Of a stretch of DNA of 64,000 bases, positions 21,798 to 28,790 are shown one piece after another. The notes beneath the pieces were generated by a model. The model saw nothing but the letters and a program-made list of their open reading frames with translations, did not search any database and was not told the origin of the DNA. Source of the DNA: Paracoccus sp. SMMA_5_TC (lineage in GTDB: Bacteria; Pseudomonadota; Alphaproteobacteria; Rhodobacterales; Rhodobacteraceae); contig NZ_CP102355.1 in NCBI RefSeq assembly GCF_009696685.2, positions 1,455,001 to 1,519,000 on the forward strand. The letters are read 5' to 3'. Each line of letters begins with the position of its first letter. Position 1 is the first letter of the stretch. Both the position numbers and the translations under genes were made by a program.

Positions 21798-23361
21798 CTT
21801 TGCCCCGACCAAGGAAATTTGCCTGCGTCCCTATCAGGCCGACGCAATCGAGAACCTGCGCAAGGGCATTCGCGCAGGAAAGCGCCGCCTGCTGCTGGTA
21901 GCCGGAACCGGAGCCGGAAAAACGCTGACTTCTGCACACCTGCTGCAAGAGGCAGATCGCAAGGGCAGTTATGCGCTGTTCATCGTGGACCGTGTTGCGC
22001 TGGTGGATCAGACGAGCGCCGTCTTTGATGAATATGGTATTTCGCACGGTATCGTTCAGGGGATCAATAGCCGCTGGACCCCGCGCGAAAACGTGCAGGT
22101 TTGCTCTGCCCAGACTCTGGCCCGGCGCAGCTTACCGCGCGACCCGGACTTGATCGTGGTGGACGAGGCGCATTGCCAGTATAAAGCCACGCTGGACTTC
22201 ATGGCCCGATACCCCAACGCGGTGAAAATCGGCCTGACCGCAACCCCGTTCACGAAGGGCATGGGGGAGCATTGGGACGATGTGGTCAACGTCATCCCGA
22301 CCCGACAGCTTATCAATGACGGCTTCCTGATCGAGCCGAAGATCTATGTCGCCAAGTCCCCTGATGATGCCGATCTTGGCCTCAACAGCTATGGCGAGTT
22401 TTCTGACGCCAGTGCCACGGCTGCGGGCATCCAGATCGTTGGAGATGTCGTCCAGGAATGGATTGCCAAGACCAATGAACACTTTGGCGGCCCTGTAAAG
22501 ACCATAGTCTTTTCCCCGACCGTTGAGCATGGCCGTGAACTGTGCGCAGCGTTCAGCTCCGCGGGCTTCAATTTCCAGCAGATCAGCTATCTGGACAGGG
22601 ACGACGCCGAGCGCGCCGAGAAGATCGCAGAATTCCGCCGTGATGACAGCGTAATCCACGGGCTGGTGTCCTGCGGCGTGCTGACCAAAGGGTTCGATGT
22701 GCCGGACGTTCGGTGCGGCATTTCCTGCAAGCCCTATCGAAAGAGCCTGTCCAGTCACATGCAGGAGATCGGCCGCATCATGCGGACCTGCGAAGGCAAG
22801 GACAAAGCGATCTGGCTGGATCATTCGGGAAATATCGAGCGGTTCGGACTGGATATGTTCGATGTGTGGGAAAATGGCGTTGGTGATCTGGATCACTCCA
22901 CGAAGCGCGACAGCAAGCCGAGAGAGCGCAGCGAACGGGAAAGAGAGAAGGTCGTTTGTCCAGAATGTTCTGGTGCTCTGCGCGGCAACACCTGCCTGTG
23001 CTGCGGATGGGAAAAACCAGCCCGCTCCGGCATCGTCACGGTCGCTGGTGAGATGCATGAGTATAATCCCCGGACTCTGGCGATGGAGCCGCGCGCCGGG
23101 TTGCGAGCTGACTGCCTGAAAGAGCCGCGCAGGGTGTGGGATGCTGCGTTGTGCTACACGTCCGAGCACAGCCGTAAGGGCGAGGACCACGCACGCAGAT
23201 GGGCTTATGGAATTTTTAGAGGCATCTACCCGAATGACAAATTGCCATTTGGGTGGTTCGACGCTCCGATCCAGCGCACGGTAGATCAATCGGCCTATGC
23301 TCTGATCCAGCGGGAAACTCAGCGATTCCGCAAAAACAGCAAGCGGAGGGCAATGGCATGA
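21790..23361 (+). CDS. DEAD/DEAH-box superfamily 2 helicase
   Basis: 523 residues. Motif I AGTGAGKTLTSAHLL (about 38-52), II VVDEAHCQ, III GLTATPF, IV-VI with TIVFSPTVEHGRELCAAF and QEIGRIMRT. A C-terminal zinc ribbon follows (CPECSGALRGNTCLCCGW), then a 100-residue tail with WFDAPIQRTV. Type-III-restriction-like phage helicases of this form serve replication or recombination. It lies immediately before the primase-like gene and overlaps it by ATGA. Confidence 0.88.
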   Translation: MLNFAPTKEICLRPYQADAIENLRKGIRAGKRRLLLVAGTGAGKTLTSAHLLQEADRKGSYALFIVDRVALVDQTSAVFDEYGISHGIVQGINSRWTPRENVQVCSAQTLARRSLPRDPDLIVVDEAHCQYKATLDFMARYPNAVKIGLTATPFTKGMGEHWDDVVNVIPTRQLINDGFLIEPKIYVAKSPDDADLGLNSYGEFSDASATAAGIQIVGDVVQEWIAKTNEHFGGPVKTIVFSPTVEHGRELCAAFSSAGFNFQQISYLDRDDAERAEKIAEFRRDDSVIHGLVSCGVLTKGFDVPDVRCGISCKPYRKSLSSHMQEIGRIMRTCEGKDKAIWLDHSGNIERFGLDMFDVWENGVGDLDHSTKRDSKPRERSEREREKVVCPECSGALRGNTCLCCGWEKPARSGIVTVAGEMHEYNPRTLAMEPRAGLRADCLKEPRRVWDAALCYTSEHSRKGEDHARRWAYGIFRGIYPNDKLPFGWFDAPIQRTVDQSAYALIQRETQRFRKNSKRRAMA

Positions 23362-24275
23362 GTATTCACGCCGCCATGTCTGACGCCTGCCGCGCCGTTG
23401 GCATTATCCCACCGACCAAAACAAGGCACGGCCAATGGGTACAGTGCCCGGCTGAAGGGAAGAGCAAATCAAACACGTCTGGCCGCGTCCTGATATTTGA
23501 CGATGGTCGCGGTGGCATCTGCTGGAACTGGATCACCGGCCAGCAGCAGCGATTTACAGTCGATGGGCTGGCGGGCCAGAACGAGGTAAAAGCCCCGCCG
23601 CGCGACATTGAGGCCGAACGCAGGGCTGAAGCCGAGCGTCGGGAGGTGTTCGCCACATGTCAGCGCATTGTGGCGGCCTGCGATCAGGCGCAGCACCCGT
23701 ATCTGGCGCGCAAAGGGTTTCCAGATGAGCGGGGGCTTGTCATTGACGATCCCCGCAAGTTCATGCCGATCGGTCGGCTTGGGGATGCCATGGCCGCCGC
23801 GCTGCCTGATGGCGATGGGCCGCTGTTGGTCATTCCAGGCCGTATCGCTCAGCAGATCACCACGCTGCAATTCATCACCCCCGATGGGGCCAAGAAGAAC
23901 ATCCTCAAAGGGACGATGGGCGGTGCAAGCCACAGGGTCGCCACAGGGCGCGAAACGTGGGTGTGCGAGGGCATTGCCACCGCATTAAGCGTCAGGGCTG
24001 CCCTGCGGCTTCTGGGGCGCTCTGCGACGGTCCTGTCTGCATTCTCGGCCAGCAATGTCGGCAAGGTCGCGTCTGGCCTGTCCGGGGCCATTGTCGCGGC
24101 CGACCACGACGCTCCGCAGGAAGCCTTGGGCGGATTTGGGGCTGGCGAATATTACGCCGTTAAATCCGGTCGCGCATGGTCAATGCCCACCGCGGTTGGC
24201 GATTTCAACGACATGCACATGACTGACGGACTGCGGGCCGTAGCGCTCCATCTGCGGGAGGTCGTGATGGGGTGA
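23358..24275 (+). CDS. Toprim-domain phage primase-like protein
   Basis: 305 residues. QHPYLARKGF is the phage P4-alpha/RepA-type lead-in; LLVIPGRIAQQITTLQFITP and NILKGTMGGASHRVA precede the Toprim core with ETWVCEGIATALSV (catalytic Glu) and GAIVAADHDAPQEA (DxD). No zinc-finger CxxC is present at the N-terminus, and no helicase domain, so it likely pairs with the upstream helicase to prime phage replication. Confidence 0.8.
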   Translation: MSIHAAMSDACRAVGIIPPTKTRHGQWVQCPAEGKSKSNTSGRVLIFDDGRGGICWNWITGQQQRFTVDGLAGQNEVKAPPRDIEAERRAEAERREVFATCQRIVAACDQAQHPYLARKGFPDERGLVIDDPRKFMPIGRLGDAMAAALPDGDGPLLVIPGRIAQQITTLQFITPDGAKKNILKGTMGGASHRVATGRETWVCEGIATALSVRAALRLLGRSATVLSAFSASNVGKVASGLSGAIVAADHDAPQEALGGFGAGEYYAVKSGRAWSMPTAVGDFNDMHMTDGLRAVALHLREVVMG

Positions 24276-24347
24276 TTTCAAAGAGTAACCCCGCGCACTC
24301 GAAAGCTGCGGGGCTGTTCCAGCGGTCGGTTAGGAATCCTTGGCGGG

Positions 24348-24548
24348 ATGATGACGGTGGCGCTGGATACAGAAAGCCTACCATGGGGCGGGACCAAAGG
24401 CAAAGCGCAGTCCGAAAGAGCGAAGCGCGGTCCCCGGCAGAGTGGCAAATCTGCCGAAATGATAGCGCTCAACGATCTGGGGAACGCCACGCCACCAGAT
24501 CGGCCAAAGCGACGGCTCGGCTCGGCCAGCAAGATCGCGGAGGCATAG
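24348..24548 (+). CDS. hypothetical short protein
   Basis: 66 residues, Lys/Arg- and Pro-rich (GGTKGKAQSERAKRGPRQSG, TPPDRPKRRLGSASKIAEA), likely disordered. It ends within a large hairpin. An overlapping longer frame runs through the hairpin and is rejected. Moderate support only. Confidence 0.4.
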   Translation: MMTVALDTESLPWGGTKGKAQSERAKRGPRQSGKSAEMIALNDLGNATPPDRPKRRLGSASKIAEA

Positions 24549-24590
24549 GGACTAAACCCCGGATTTCCCCGGGGCTTAGTCGTCCTATGC
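24542..24590 (+). terminator. long hairpin after the replication genes
   Basis: GGCATAGG, GACTAA and CCCCGG pair with CCGGGG, TTAGTC and CCTATGCC around a 4-base loop: about 20 base pairs with two small bulges. Length exceeds that of a simple terminator, and the run of T is poor, so a processing or transcription-attenuation role is also possible. Confidence 0.55.
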
Positions 24591-24649
24591 CTTCTGCTCA
24601 GGCTCTCTCAACCAGCAAGACTGGTTAATTACTAGGTAGGTATAAGACG

Positions 24650-24787
24650 ATGGCTAAGACAAAGGCGAAACAGATCAAACGAAACGCAAAGCGCCTTCCC
24701 CGGGAGCGCGAGCAGACGCCGACAGAGCGCCGCGCCTTTGCGCAATGGGCCGGCATAACCCAGCACATGATGGAGGCAGCAGAATGA
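24650..24787 (+). CDS. short basic phage protein
   Basis: 45 residues, Lys/Arg-rich N-terminus (AKTKAKQIKRNAKRLPRERE), then TERRAFAQWAGITQHMMEAA. GGTAGGTATAAGACG lies before the ATG. Its stop overlaps the next start as ATGA. Probably nucleic-acid binding; function is unknown. Confidence 0.5.
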   Translation: MAKTKAKQIKRNAKRLPREREQTPTERRAFAQWAGITQHMMEAAE

Positions 24788-25221
24788 CCCGCCGTCCGCC
24801 ACTCATCCCGCCGCCCGGCCTTACGGGCGCCCGCAACACCGGCGACATGACCGTCCGCCGCGCCAGAGCTCATGCCCTCCGCAAATGGGTCGCCGAGATG
24901 CTGGATTACGGCTATAGCCGCGCCGAGATCGCCGAGGCGCTAGAGGTCGGCGTGGCATGGGTCAATGCCCTCGCCAGGTCCGGGAGTGACGATTTGCGGG
25001 GGACACAGGCCCGGAAGTTTGCCGCAGCTACTACCCCCGCCGAAGGGTGCGTTACCCCCGCTCAGCGGCCCGCTCATCGCCTGTCAGGCGGTATCTCACT
25101 GCCCCCCGAGCCCTGGACGCACGACATCGAGCCAATCGGCACCGTCAAGCCGTCCCGGCGCCCCGTCGCCAGTCGCCCCCGCAATGGCCACGGCATCACC
25201 GACTGGCGACAGGTCATCTGA
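24784..25221 (+). CDS. helix-turn-helix phage protein
   Basis: 145 residues. The N-terminal 60 include RAHALRKWVAEMLDYGYSRA and EIAEALEVGVAWVNALARS, an HTH of the sigma-like/resolvase type. The remainder is Pro/Arg-rich and probably disordered. It lies in a run of four small basic proteins that may control late transcription. Confidence 0.5.
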   Translation: MTRRPPLIPPPGLTGARNTGDMTVRRARAHALRKWVAEMLDYGYSRAEIAEALEVGVAWVNALARSGSDDLRGTQARKFAAATTPAEGCVTPAQRPAHRLSGGISLPPEPWTHDIEPIGTVKPSRRPVASRPRNGHGITDWRQVI

Positions 25222-25247
25222 TGCCGGACCATCCGAAGGAGTGCAGA

Positions 25248-25499
25248 ATGACCCTGACCGCCCCGTCCCACCTGCGCGGCCGCATGACGCGCTGGACCCC
25301 GCAGGAGATCCGCGACGAGCGTATCGGATGGGCGCTGGCCCGAGCGGCAGAGGGGTGGACCACGCCCAGGATCGCCGCTGCCATCGGCGTGGACGACTCC
25401 GGTCTCCGCTCCCAGATGCGCGCCCATGGCTGGCGATGGTGGGATCAGCCCCGCCGGATCGTGCGGAGATACCGCAAGCGCCCGGCAGGCGATCAATGA
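25248..25499 (+). CDS. helix-turn-helix phage protein
   Basis: 83 residues with AAGGAG 7 bases before the ATG. RWTPQEIRDERIGWALARAA, then EGWTTPRIAAAIGVDDSGLR, SQMRAHGWRWW is a clear HTH with a recognition helix. Likely a transcriptional regulator of the phage; resembles the adjacent HTH gene in layout. Confidence 0.6.
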   Translation: MTLTAPSHLRGRMTRWTPQEIRDERIGWALARAAEGWTTPRIAAAIGVDDSGLRSQMRAHGWRWWDQPRRIVRRYRKRPAGDQ

Positions 25500-25666
25500 C
25501 CAATTCCGACCATCCGCCAGACCCCGGAAAGCGCAAGCGCCGCCAGAAGGCCGCACAGCGCGAGACAGCCCGCAAGGCGAGGCAGGCGGAGCGCAGGCAC
25601 CAACACCAGGCCGATCACCGCCTGACCCGCGACATCAGAGAGGGACGATTCACAGATGACCAGTAA
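25496..25666 (+). CDS. short highly charged phage protein
   Basis: 56 residues, about half charged, with GKRKRRQKAAQRETARKARQ; ATGA overlap with the preceding gene. Probably a disordered RNA- or DNA-binding peptide. Not recognised. Confidence 0.4.
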   Translation: MTNSDHPPDPGKRKRRQKAAQRETARKARQAERRHQHQADHRLTRDIREGRFTDDQ

Positions 25667-26255
25667 AGCCGAGCGCCGCCGCCGCCGCCGCAGGATCGCC
25701 GAGGCAGGCATCACCCTGCCAGGTGCGGACCCCGTGCCCCAGCGCCGCACCGGGCCGGGTCGGCCGCGCAAGACGCAGGAAGATGCCCGCCTGCAAATGC
25801 TGCGCGCCCGCTGCGCGATCATGGGCTGGCCCCCGACCGCCGACACCCTGCGCGAGGTCGCCGCGCCGTGGTATGGCTGCAACGCAGGCCGCGCTGTCGC
25901 CACCCATGCCCCACGCGCGGACCACCCGGCGCTATGGGATGCGATCGTGTGGATACGCCGCGCTGTCGCCGCCTATGACGCCGCTATCGGCGCACCCCGC
26001 CGCCATGCCGTCTGCCTGTCCCTGCTGGCCCCGCCCGAGACGACCGAGGTCAGCGCCGACAGCCCGCCCCCGGACCTGCGCAGCGACACCGAGCGGCACA
26101 ACCAAGCCGTCGCCGCGTGGATGCGCCTGCACGGCATCATGGGCAGACACGACGCCGCCACCGCGTCCATGGCCCTGCGCTGCGTGATCGATGACGGCCC
26201 CGCGCGGGATCCGGCGGGGCTGCTCAAGGTGCTGCGCGGGGTTATGGATGGGTGA
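25656..26255 (+). CDS. hypothetical basic phage protein
   Basis: 199 residues with an Arg-rich start (SKAERRRRRRRIAEAG) and an Arg/Pro linker (RRTGPGRPRKTQEDA), then a helical domain containing RCAIMGWPPTADTLREVAAP and IVWIRRAVAAYDAAIGAP. Last gene of the rightward early operon. It could be a late-gene activator by position (Q-like), but no diagnostic motif is visible. Confidence 0.5.
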   Translation: MTSKAERRRRRRRIAEAGITLPGADPVPQRRTGPGRPRKTQEDARLQMLRARCAIMGWPPTADTLREVAAPWYGCNAGRAVATHAPRADHPALWDAIVWIRRAVAAYDAAIGAPRRHAVCLSLLAPPETTEVSADSPPPDLRSDTERHNQAVAAWMRLHGIMGRHDAATASMALRCVIDDGPARDPAGLLKVLRGVMDG

Positions 26256-26270
26256 CGCTGCACGCCACGG

Positions 26271-26299
26271 TTGACACCTGCCGGGATCGAGAGTATACA
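26271..26299 (+). promoter_or_regulatory. near-consensus sigma-70 promoter
   Basis: TTGACA and TATACA separated by exactly 17 bases: the best promoter match I see in the prophage. It points into the intergenic island with a structured segment and the tRNA gene, and starts transcription at about 26306. It carries none of the repressor operators, so it should be active in the lysogen. Confidence 0.75.
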
Positions 26300-26305
26300 A
26301 ATTGC

Positions 26306-26430
26306 AAGATCGGGACGGGCGTGCGCGAGAGCGGCGCCCTTTCCGCTCTTTGGCGGATCATCTACCGGGCAACAGGGGGTCGGCAAAACAACCTGCCCGG
26401 TTGAGCGCCTAGAGCGGCAGATGATCCTCC
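26306..26430 (+). ncRNA. candidate structured phage RNA
   Basis: Downstream of the consensus promoter the transcript can form hairpin AGAGCGG/CCGCTCT (26328-26349), then a stem GGATCATCT with AGATGATCC (26355-26363 with 26419-26427) enclosing ACCGGGC/GCCCGGT (26364-26370 with 26395-26401). A second AGAGCGG at 26411-26417 could instead pair with CCGCTCT, so two exclusive folds exist. No reading frame of note. It could be an independent RNA or the leader of the tRNA transcript. Confidence 0.5.
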
Positions 26431-26502
26431 TGAGCGCGGCTAATGGGCCTAGTTGCAACGCTGACCACAGGCGGCCCGTCATTTTGGTGGCGCGATCTAC
26501 AT

Positions 26503-26578
26503 TGCAGCGTAGAGCAGCGGTAGCTCGGGACGCTCATAACGTCACAGGTCGCTGGTTCGAATCCAGCCGCTGCAACCA
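26503..26578 (+). tRNA. phage tRNA with CAT anticodon (tRNA-Met or lysidine-type tRNA-Ile)
   Basis: Acceptor TGCAGCG pairs with CGCTGCA, D stem GAGC with GCTC, T stem GCTGG with CCAGC around TTCGAAT, and A73 plus CCA are encoded. Anticodon stem GGACG/CGTCA has a G:A mismatch at its outer pair; the loop is CTCATAA. It lacks the C1:A72 mismatch and GGG/CCC pairs of the initiator, so elongator Met or Ile2 is meant; sequence alone does not separate them. Confidence 0.88.
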
Positions 26579-26802
26579 AATTAACCGCCCCGCCCTTTTC
26601 TCGGCTCATCGCGTGCGGTGAACCGAGATGAGCGCGGTGCCAGCAGGATTAAAGTGGGCGCAGGGTTGTGCGTCCGCCGCGCTCAACGCTCCGAAAGGGG
26701 CAAACGAACGCCGCTGATCGGTTATGAGGTTTCGCGCCTGGGCGGAACGGAAGCTGCGGCACCCAGGCACCATTCCCCCTGCGCGCTACGGTTCGCAGAC
26801 AG

Positions 26803-26831
26803 CCCCGCCCGGCGTCAGTCAGGCGGGGTTT
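26803..26831 (+). terminator. hairpin terminator before the late region
   Basis: CCCCGCC and GGCGGGG around a 12-base loop, followed by TTT. It would end transcripts from the consensus promoter and the tRNA, isolating them from the late genes. Confidence 0.6.
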
Positions 26832-26836
26832 CCCAC

Positions 26837-26929
26837 ATGAGGATCCCCATGCTCATCTTTCTCGCCCTCATCCTCGCCGCATCCCTCATCGCCATGCAGG
26901 CGGCGGGACTGTGGGTGGACCGGAGGTAG
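26837..26929 (+). CDS. candidate 30-residue membrane peptide
   Basis: MRIPMLIFLALILAASLIAM then QAAGLWVDRR: a single transmembrane helix with a charged tail. The next gene has a good RBS (CGGAGG) placed inside its last codons. Function is unknown. Confidence 0.45.
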   Translation: MRIPMLIFLALILAASLIAMQAAGLWVDRR

Positions 26930-26933
26930 CGCC

Positions 26934-27131
26934 ATGCCTGACAGCATCGAATGGGAGCTGCGCGCCAGCAACGGCACCGTGATCAAGGTGACGGATGTGG
27001 TGATCAGCCGGGAAGTCGTTGATGTCCCCGATGTGGACCGCCCCGGATGGGTTTATCGAGAGGTGGTAGGCCCGATCCGAGTTAGCGCCCTGGTTTCCGG
27101 CACCGAGGCGCTTGTGCCCTCGAAGAAATGA
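26934..27131 (+). CDS. hypothetical phage protein
   Basis: 65 residues, beta-rich (IEWELRASNGTVIKVTDVVI, WVYREVVGPIRVSALVSG). CGGAGG lies about 7 bases before the ATG. No family is recognised. Confidence 0.5.
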   Translation: MPDSIEWELRASNGTVIKVTDVVISREVVDVPDVDRPGWVYREVVGPIRVSALVSGTEALVPSKK

Positions 27132-27167
27132 CCCGCAAGCCATGGGCTGACAAGGGCAGCAAACACA

Positions 27168-28013
27168 ATGGCTAGACTGACAACCCTCAAACCCAGGTTG
27201 TCTGCGCCGACCGGACGCCTGTCAGCAAGGCCCACCGAGAAAGACCGATCTGCGCAACGCCTCAAGGACAGCCCGTGGCGCAAATGGTATGGCACTGAAC
27301 GCTGGAAGACTCTGCGCTGGCAGGTTCTCACAGATGCCGGGTTCACTTGCGCAATGTGCGGGAAGGTGGAGACGGACACATCGCAACTCGTCGCTGACCA
27401 CACCCAGCCGCATAGGGGTAATGAGGAACTGTTCTGGGACAGGACCAACATCCAATGCGTTTGCGCCCCGTGCCATAACAGCCGCAAGCAGGCCATGGAG
27501 CGCGCCGACAAGAAGGCGGCATCTCACCCGTCATGGCTTAAGCCGTCGATCATCCCGCTGACCATCGTGTGCGGGCCGCCTGCATCGGGGAAAACATGGT
27601 ATGTCACCGAGAACGCTGGGCCTAACGACCTGGTGGTAGACCTGGATGTGATCGCATCGCGTCTCGCCCGATCATCGCTGCATGGATGGGACAGGGATGC
27701 ATGGATCAACCCGGCCCTGTGGGAGCGCAACAGGATCTTGGGTGACCTGTCAAAGCCCAGCCGTTACCCAGCAGCATGGCTGATCGTGTCGGAGCCAAAG
27801 GCAAGGCTTAGGGAGTGGTGGGCGCAGACACTCAAGCCGCAGCGCATCGTGGTCATGGAAGCGGATGAGCGAACCTGCATGGCGAACGCGGCGAATGATC
27901 AGGACCGCGATCCGCTCAAGGTGATGCAGGCCGCGACCGAGTGGTGGGCGCACTACCAGCGGCGTATCGGGGACGTGCGGATCGTGCCGCAGGGGCGCGG
28001 AACCCCGGCCTGA
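27168..28013 (+). CDS. HNH endonuclease fused to a P-loop nucleotide kinase-like domain
   Basis: 281 residues. The HNH domain (about 35-115) has paired zinc cysteines CAMCGK and CAPCHN, with VADHTQPHRGNEELFWDRTN between (the His of ADH is the catalytic base). Residues 125-281 form a P-loop domain: IVCGPPASGKTWYV (Walker A), VVDLDVIASRLA (Walker B-like) and RIVVMEADERTCMANA, like polynucleotide kinase or AAA-type end-processing enzymes. HNH proteins next to terminase assist cos cleavage in HK97-type phages; fusion with a kinase-like domain could join cutting with end repair. Confidence 0.85.
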   Translation: MARLTTLKPRLSAPTGRLSARPTEKDRSAQRLKDSPWRKWYGTERWKTLRWQVLTDAGFTCAMCGKVETDTSQLVADHTQPHRGNEELFWDRTNIQCVCAPCHNSRKQAMERADKKAASHPSWLKPSIIPLTIVCGPPASGKTWYVTENAGPNDLVVDLDVIASRLARSSLHGWDRDAWINPALWERNRILGDLSKPSRYPAAWLIVSEPKARLREWWAQTLKPQRIVVMEADERTCMANAANDQDRDPLKVMQAATEWWAHYQRRIGDVRIVPQGRGTPA

Positions 28014-28241
28014 GGTCGAGATTTCCGCGATTTTCCGAAGTGTTGCAGAAACGCAACCATAATGGGTCCGGATCGAACCGATTTTGACCGAAAATGCCCT
28101 AAAAAGTGGCAGACCGGCCCGAGAGGGGGGGGTAGTGCCGACTTGGGAGCGATTTTGCCCCCGACCCGCGGCCCCCATCCACTCAGAGATTTTTTCCCTG
28201 CTGGGAAGTTGGAGGGCGCGGACTTTCCGCGCGGACTGATC
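28014..28241. other. candidate cos region before the small terminase gene
   Basis: 228 bases without a convincing gene, GC-rich, with a G8 run at 28123 and a CCGCGCGG dyad near the end. In related cos phages with an HNH gene beside terminase the cohesive-end site lies just here. An in-frame extension of the small terminase through 28062 is possible but looks non-coding. The exact cut site cannot be fixed from one genome copy. Confidence 0.35.
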
Positions 28242-28790
28242 ATGGCCGATGAGAAAAAGCCGATTGATTGGGCTAGCATCCGGTCAGATTGGGAGAAATC
28301 AGATTGGAGTATCAGACGGATAGCCGATTGGTATCAGGTCTCGGAGCGCGGTATCCGGAAAAAAGCCAAGGCTGAATCTTGGCCTGACCGTCCGCAAGCT
28401 GGTTCCAAACCTGTCCGCACCGAGTCCGCACCCGTCATCATGGCCGGTATAGATGCTACTGACCCGGATCAGATTGTCGGAAAGGGCCATAACCTGATTT
28501 TCCGGCTTCTCGACGAACTGGACGCTGCGACGACGCATCATGGCGAGTTGGCGGAACTGATAGAGGCGCATGAGGATGACCCCCGTCGTCGTGCCGCGAT
28601 GATGAAGGCGATTGAGCTTCCGGGCCGGGCAAACGTGGTGAAGGCTCTGGCGACTGCGTTCAAGACGTGGAATGAAGCGAAGGCACCCGAGGGAAAGAAG
28701 GCGCAGCGTCAGGCCGCAGCCGAGGAAGTTGCGGCAGGTGGTCGGTTCGCTCCCCGGTCTCGCCCCAAGCTGGCGGTTGACAACGGCTAA
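28242..28790 (+). CDS. terS: phage terminase small subunit
   Basis: 182 residues starting MADEKKPIDWASIRSDWEKS. The N-terminal HTH SIRRIADWYQVSERGIRKKA is the DNA-recognition part, and LAELIEAHEDDPRRRAAMMK with ANVVKALATAFKTWNEAKA the oligomerisation part typical of Phage_terminase small subunits. TAATG overlap with the large subunit. It would recognise the packaging site just upstream. Confidence 0.85.
   Translation: MADEKKPIDWASIRSDWEKSDWSIRRIADWYQVSERGIRKKAKAESWPDRPQAGSKPVRTESAPVIMAGIDATDPDQIVGKGHNLIFRLLDELDAATTHHGELAELIEAHEDDPRRRAAMMKAIELPGRANVVKALATAFKTWNEAKAPEGKKAQRQAAAEEVAAGGRFAPRSRPKLAVDNG

Noticed and set aside
24272..24628. 118-codon plus frame after the primase-like gene
   Set aside because: It runs through the long hairpin, and its composition is that of a shifted frame; the 66-codon frame at 24348 is better placed.
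27128..27175. 15-codon ORF before the HNH gene (MTRKPWADKGSKHNG)
   Set aside because: ATGA-coupled but too short to support; may only carry ribosomes into the HNH gene.
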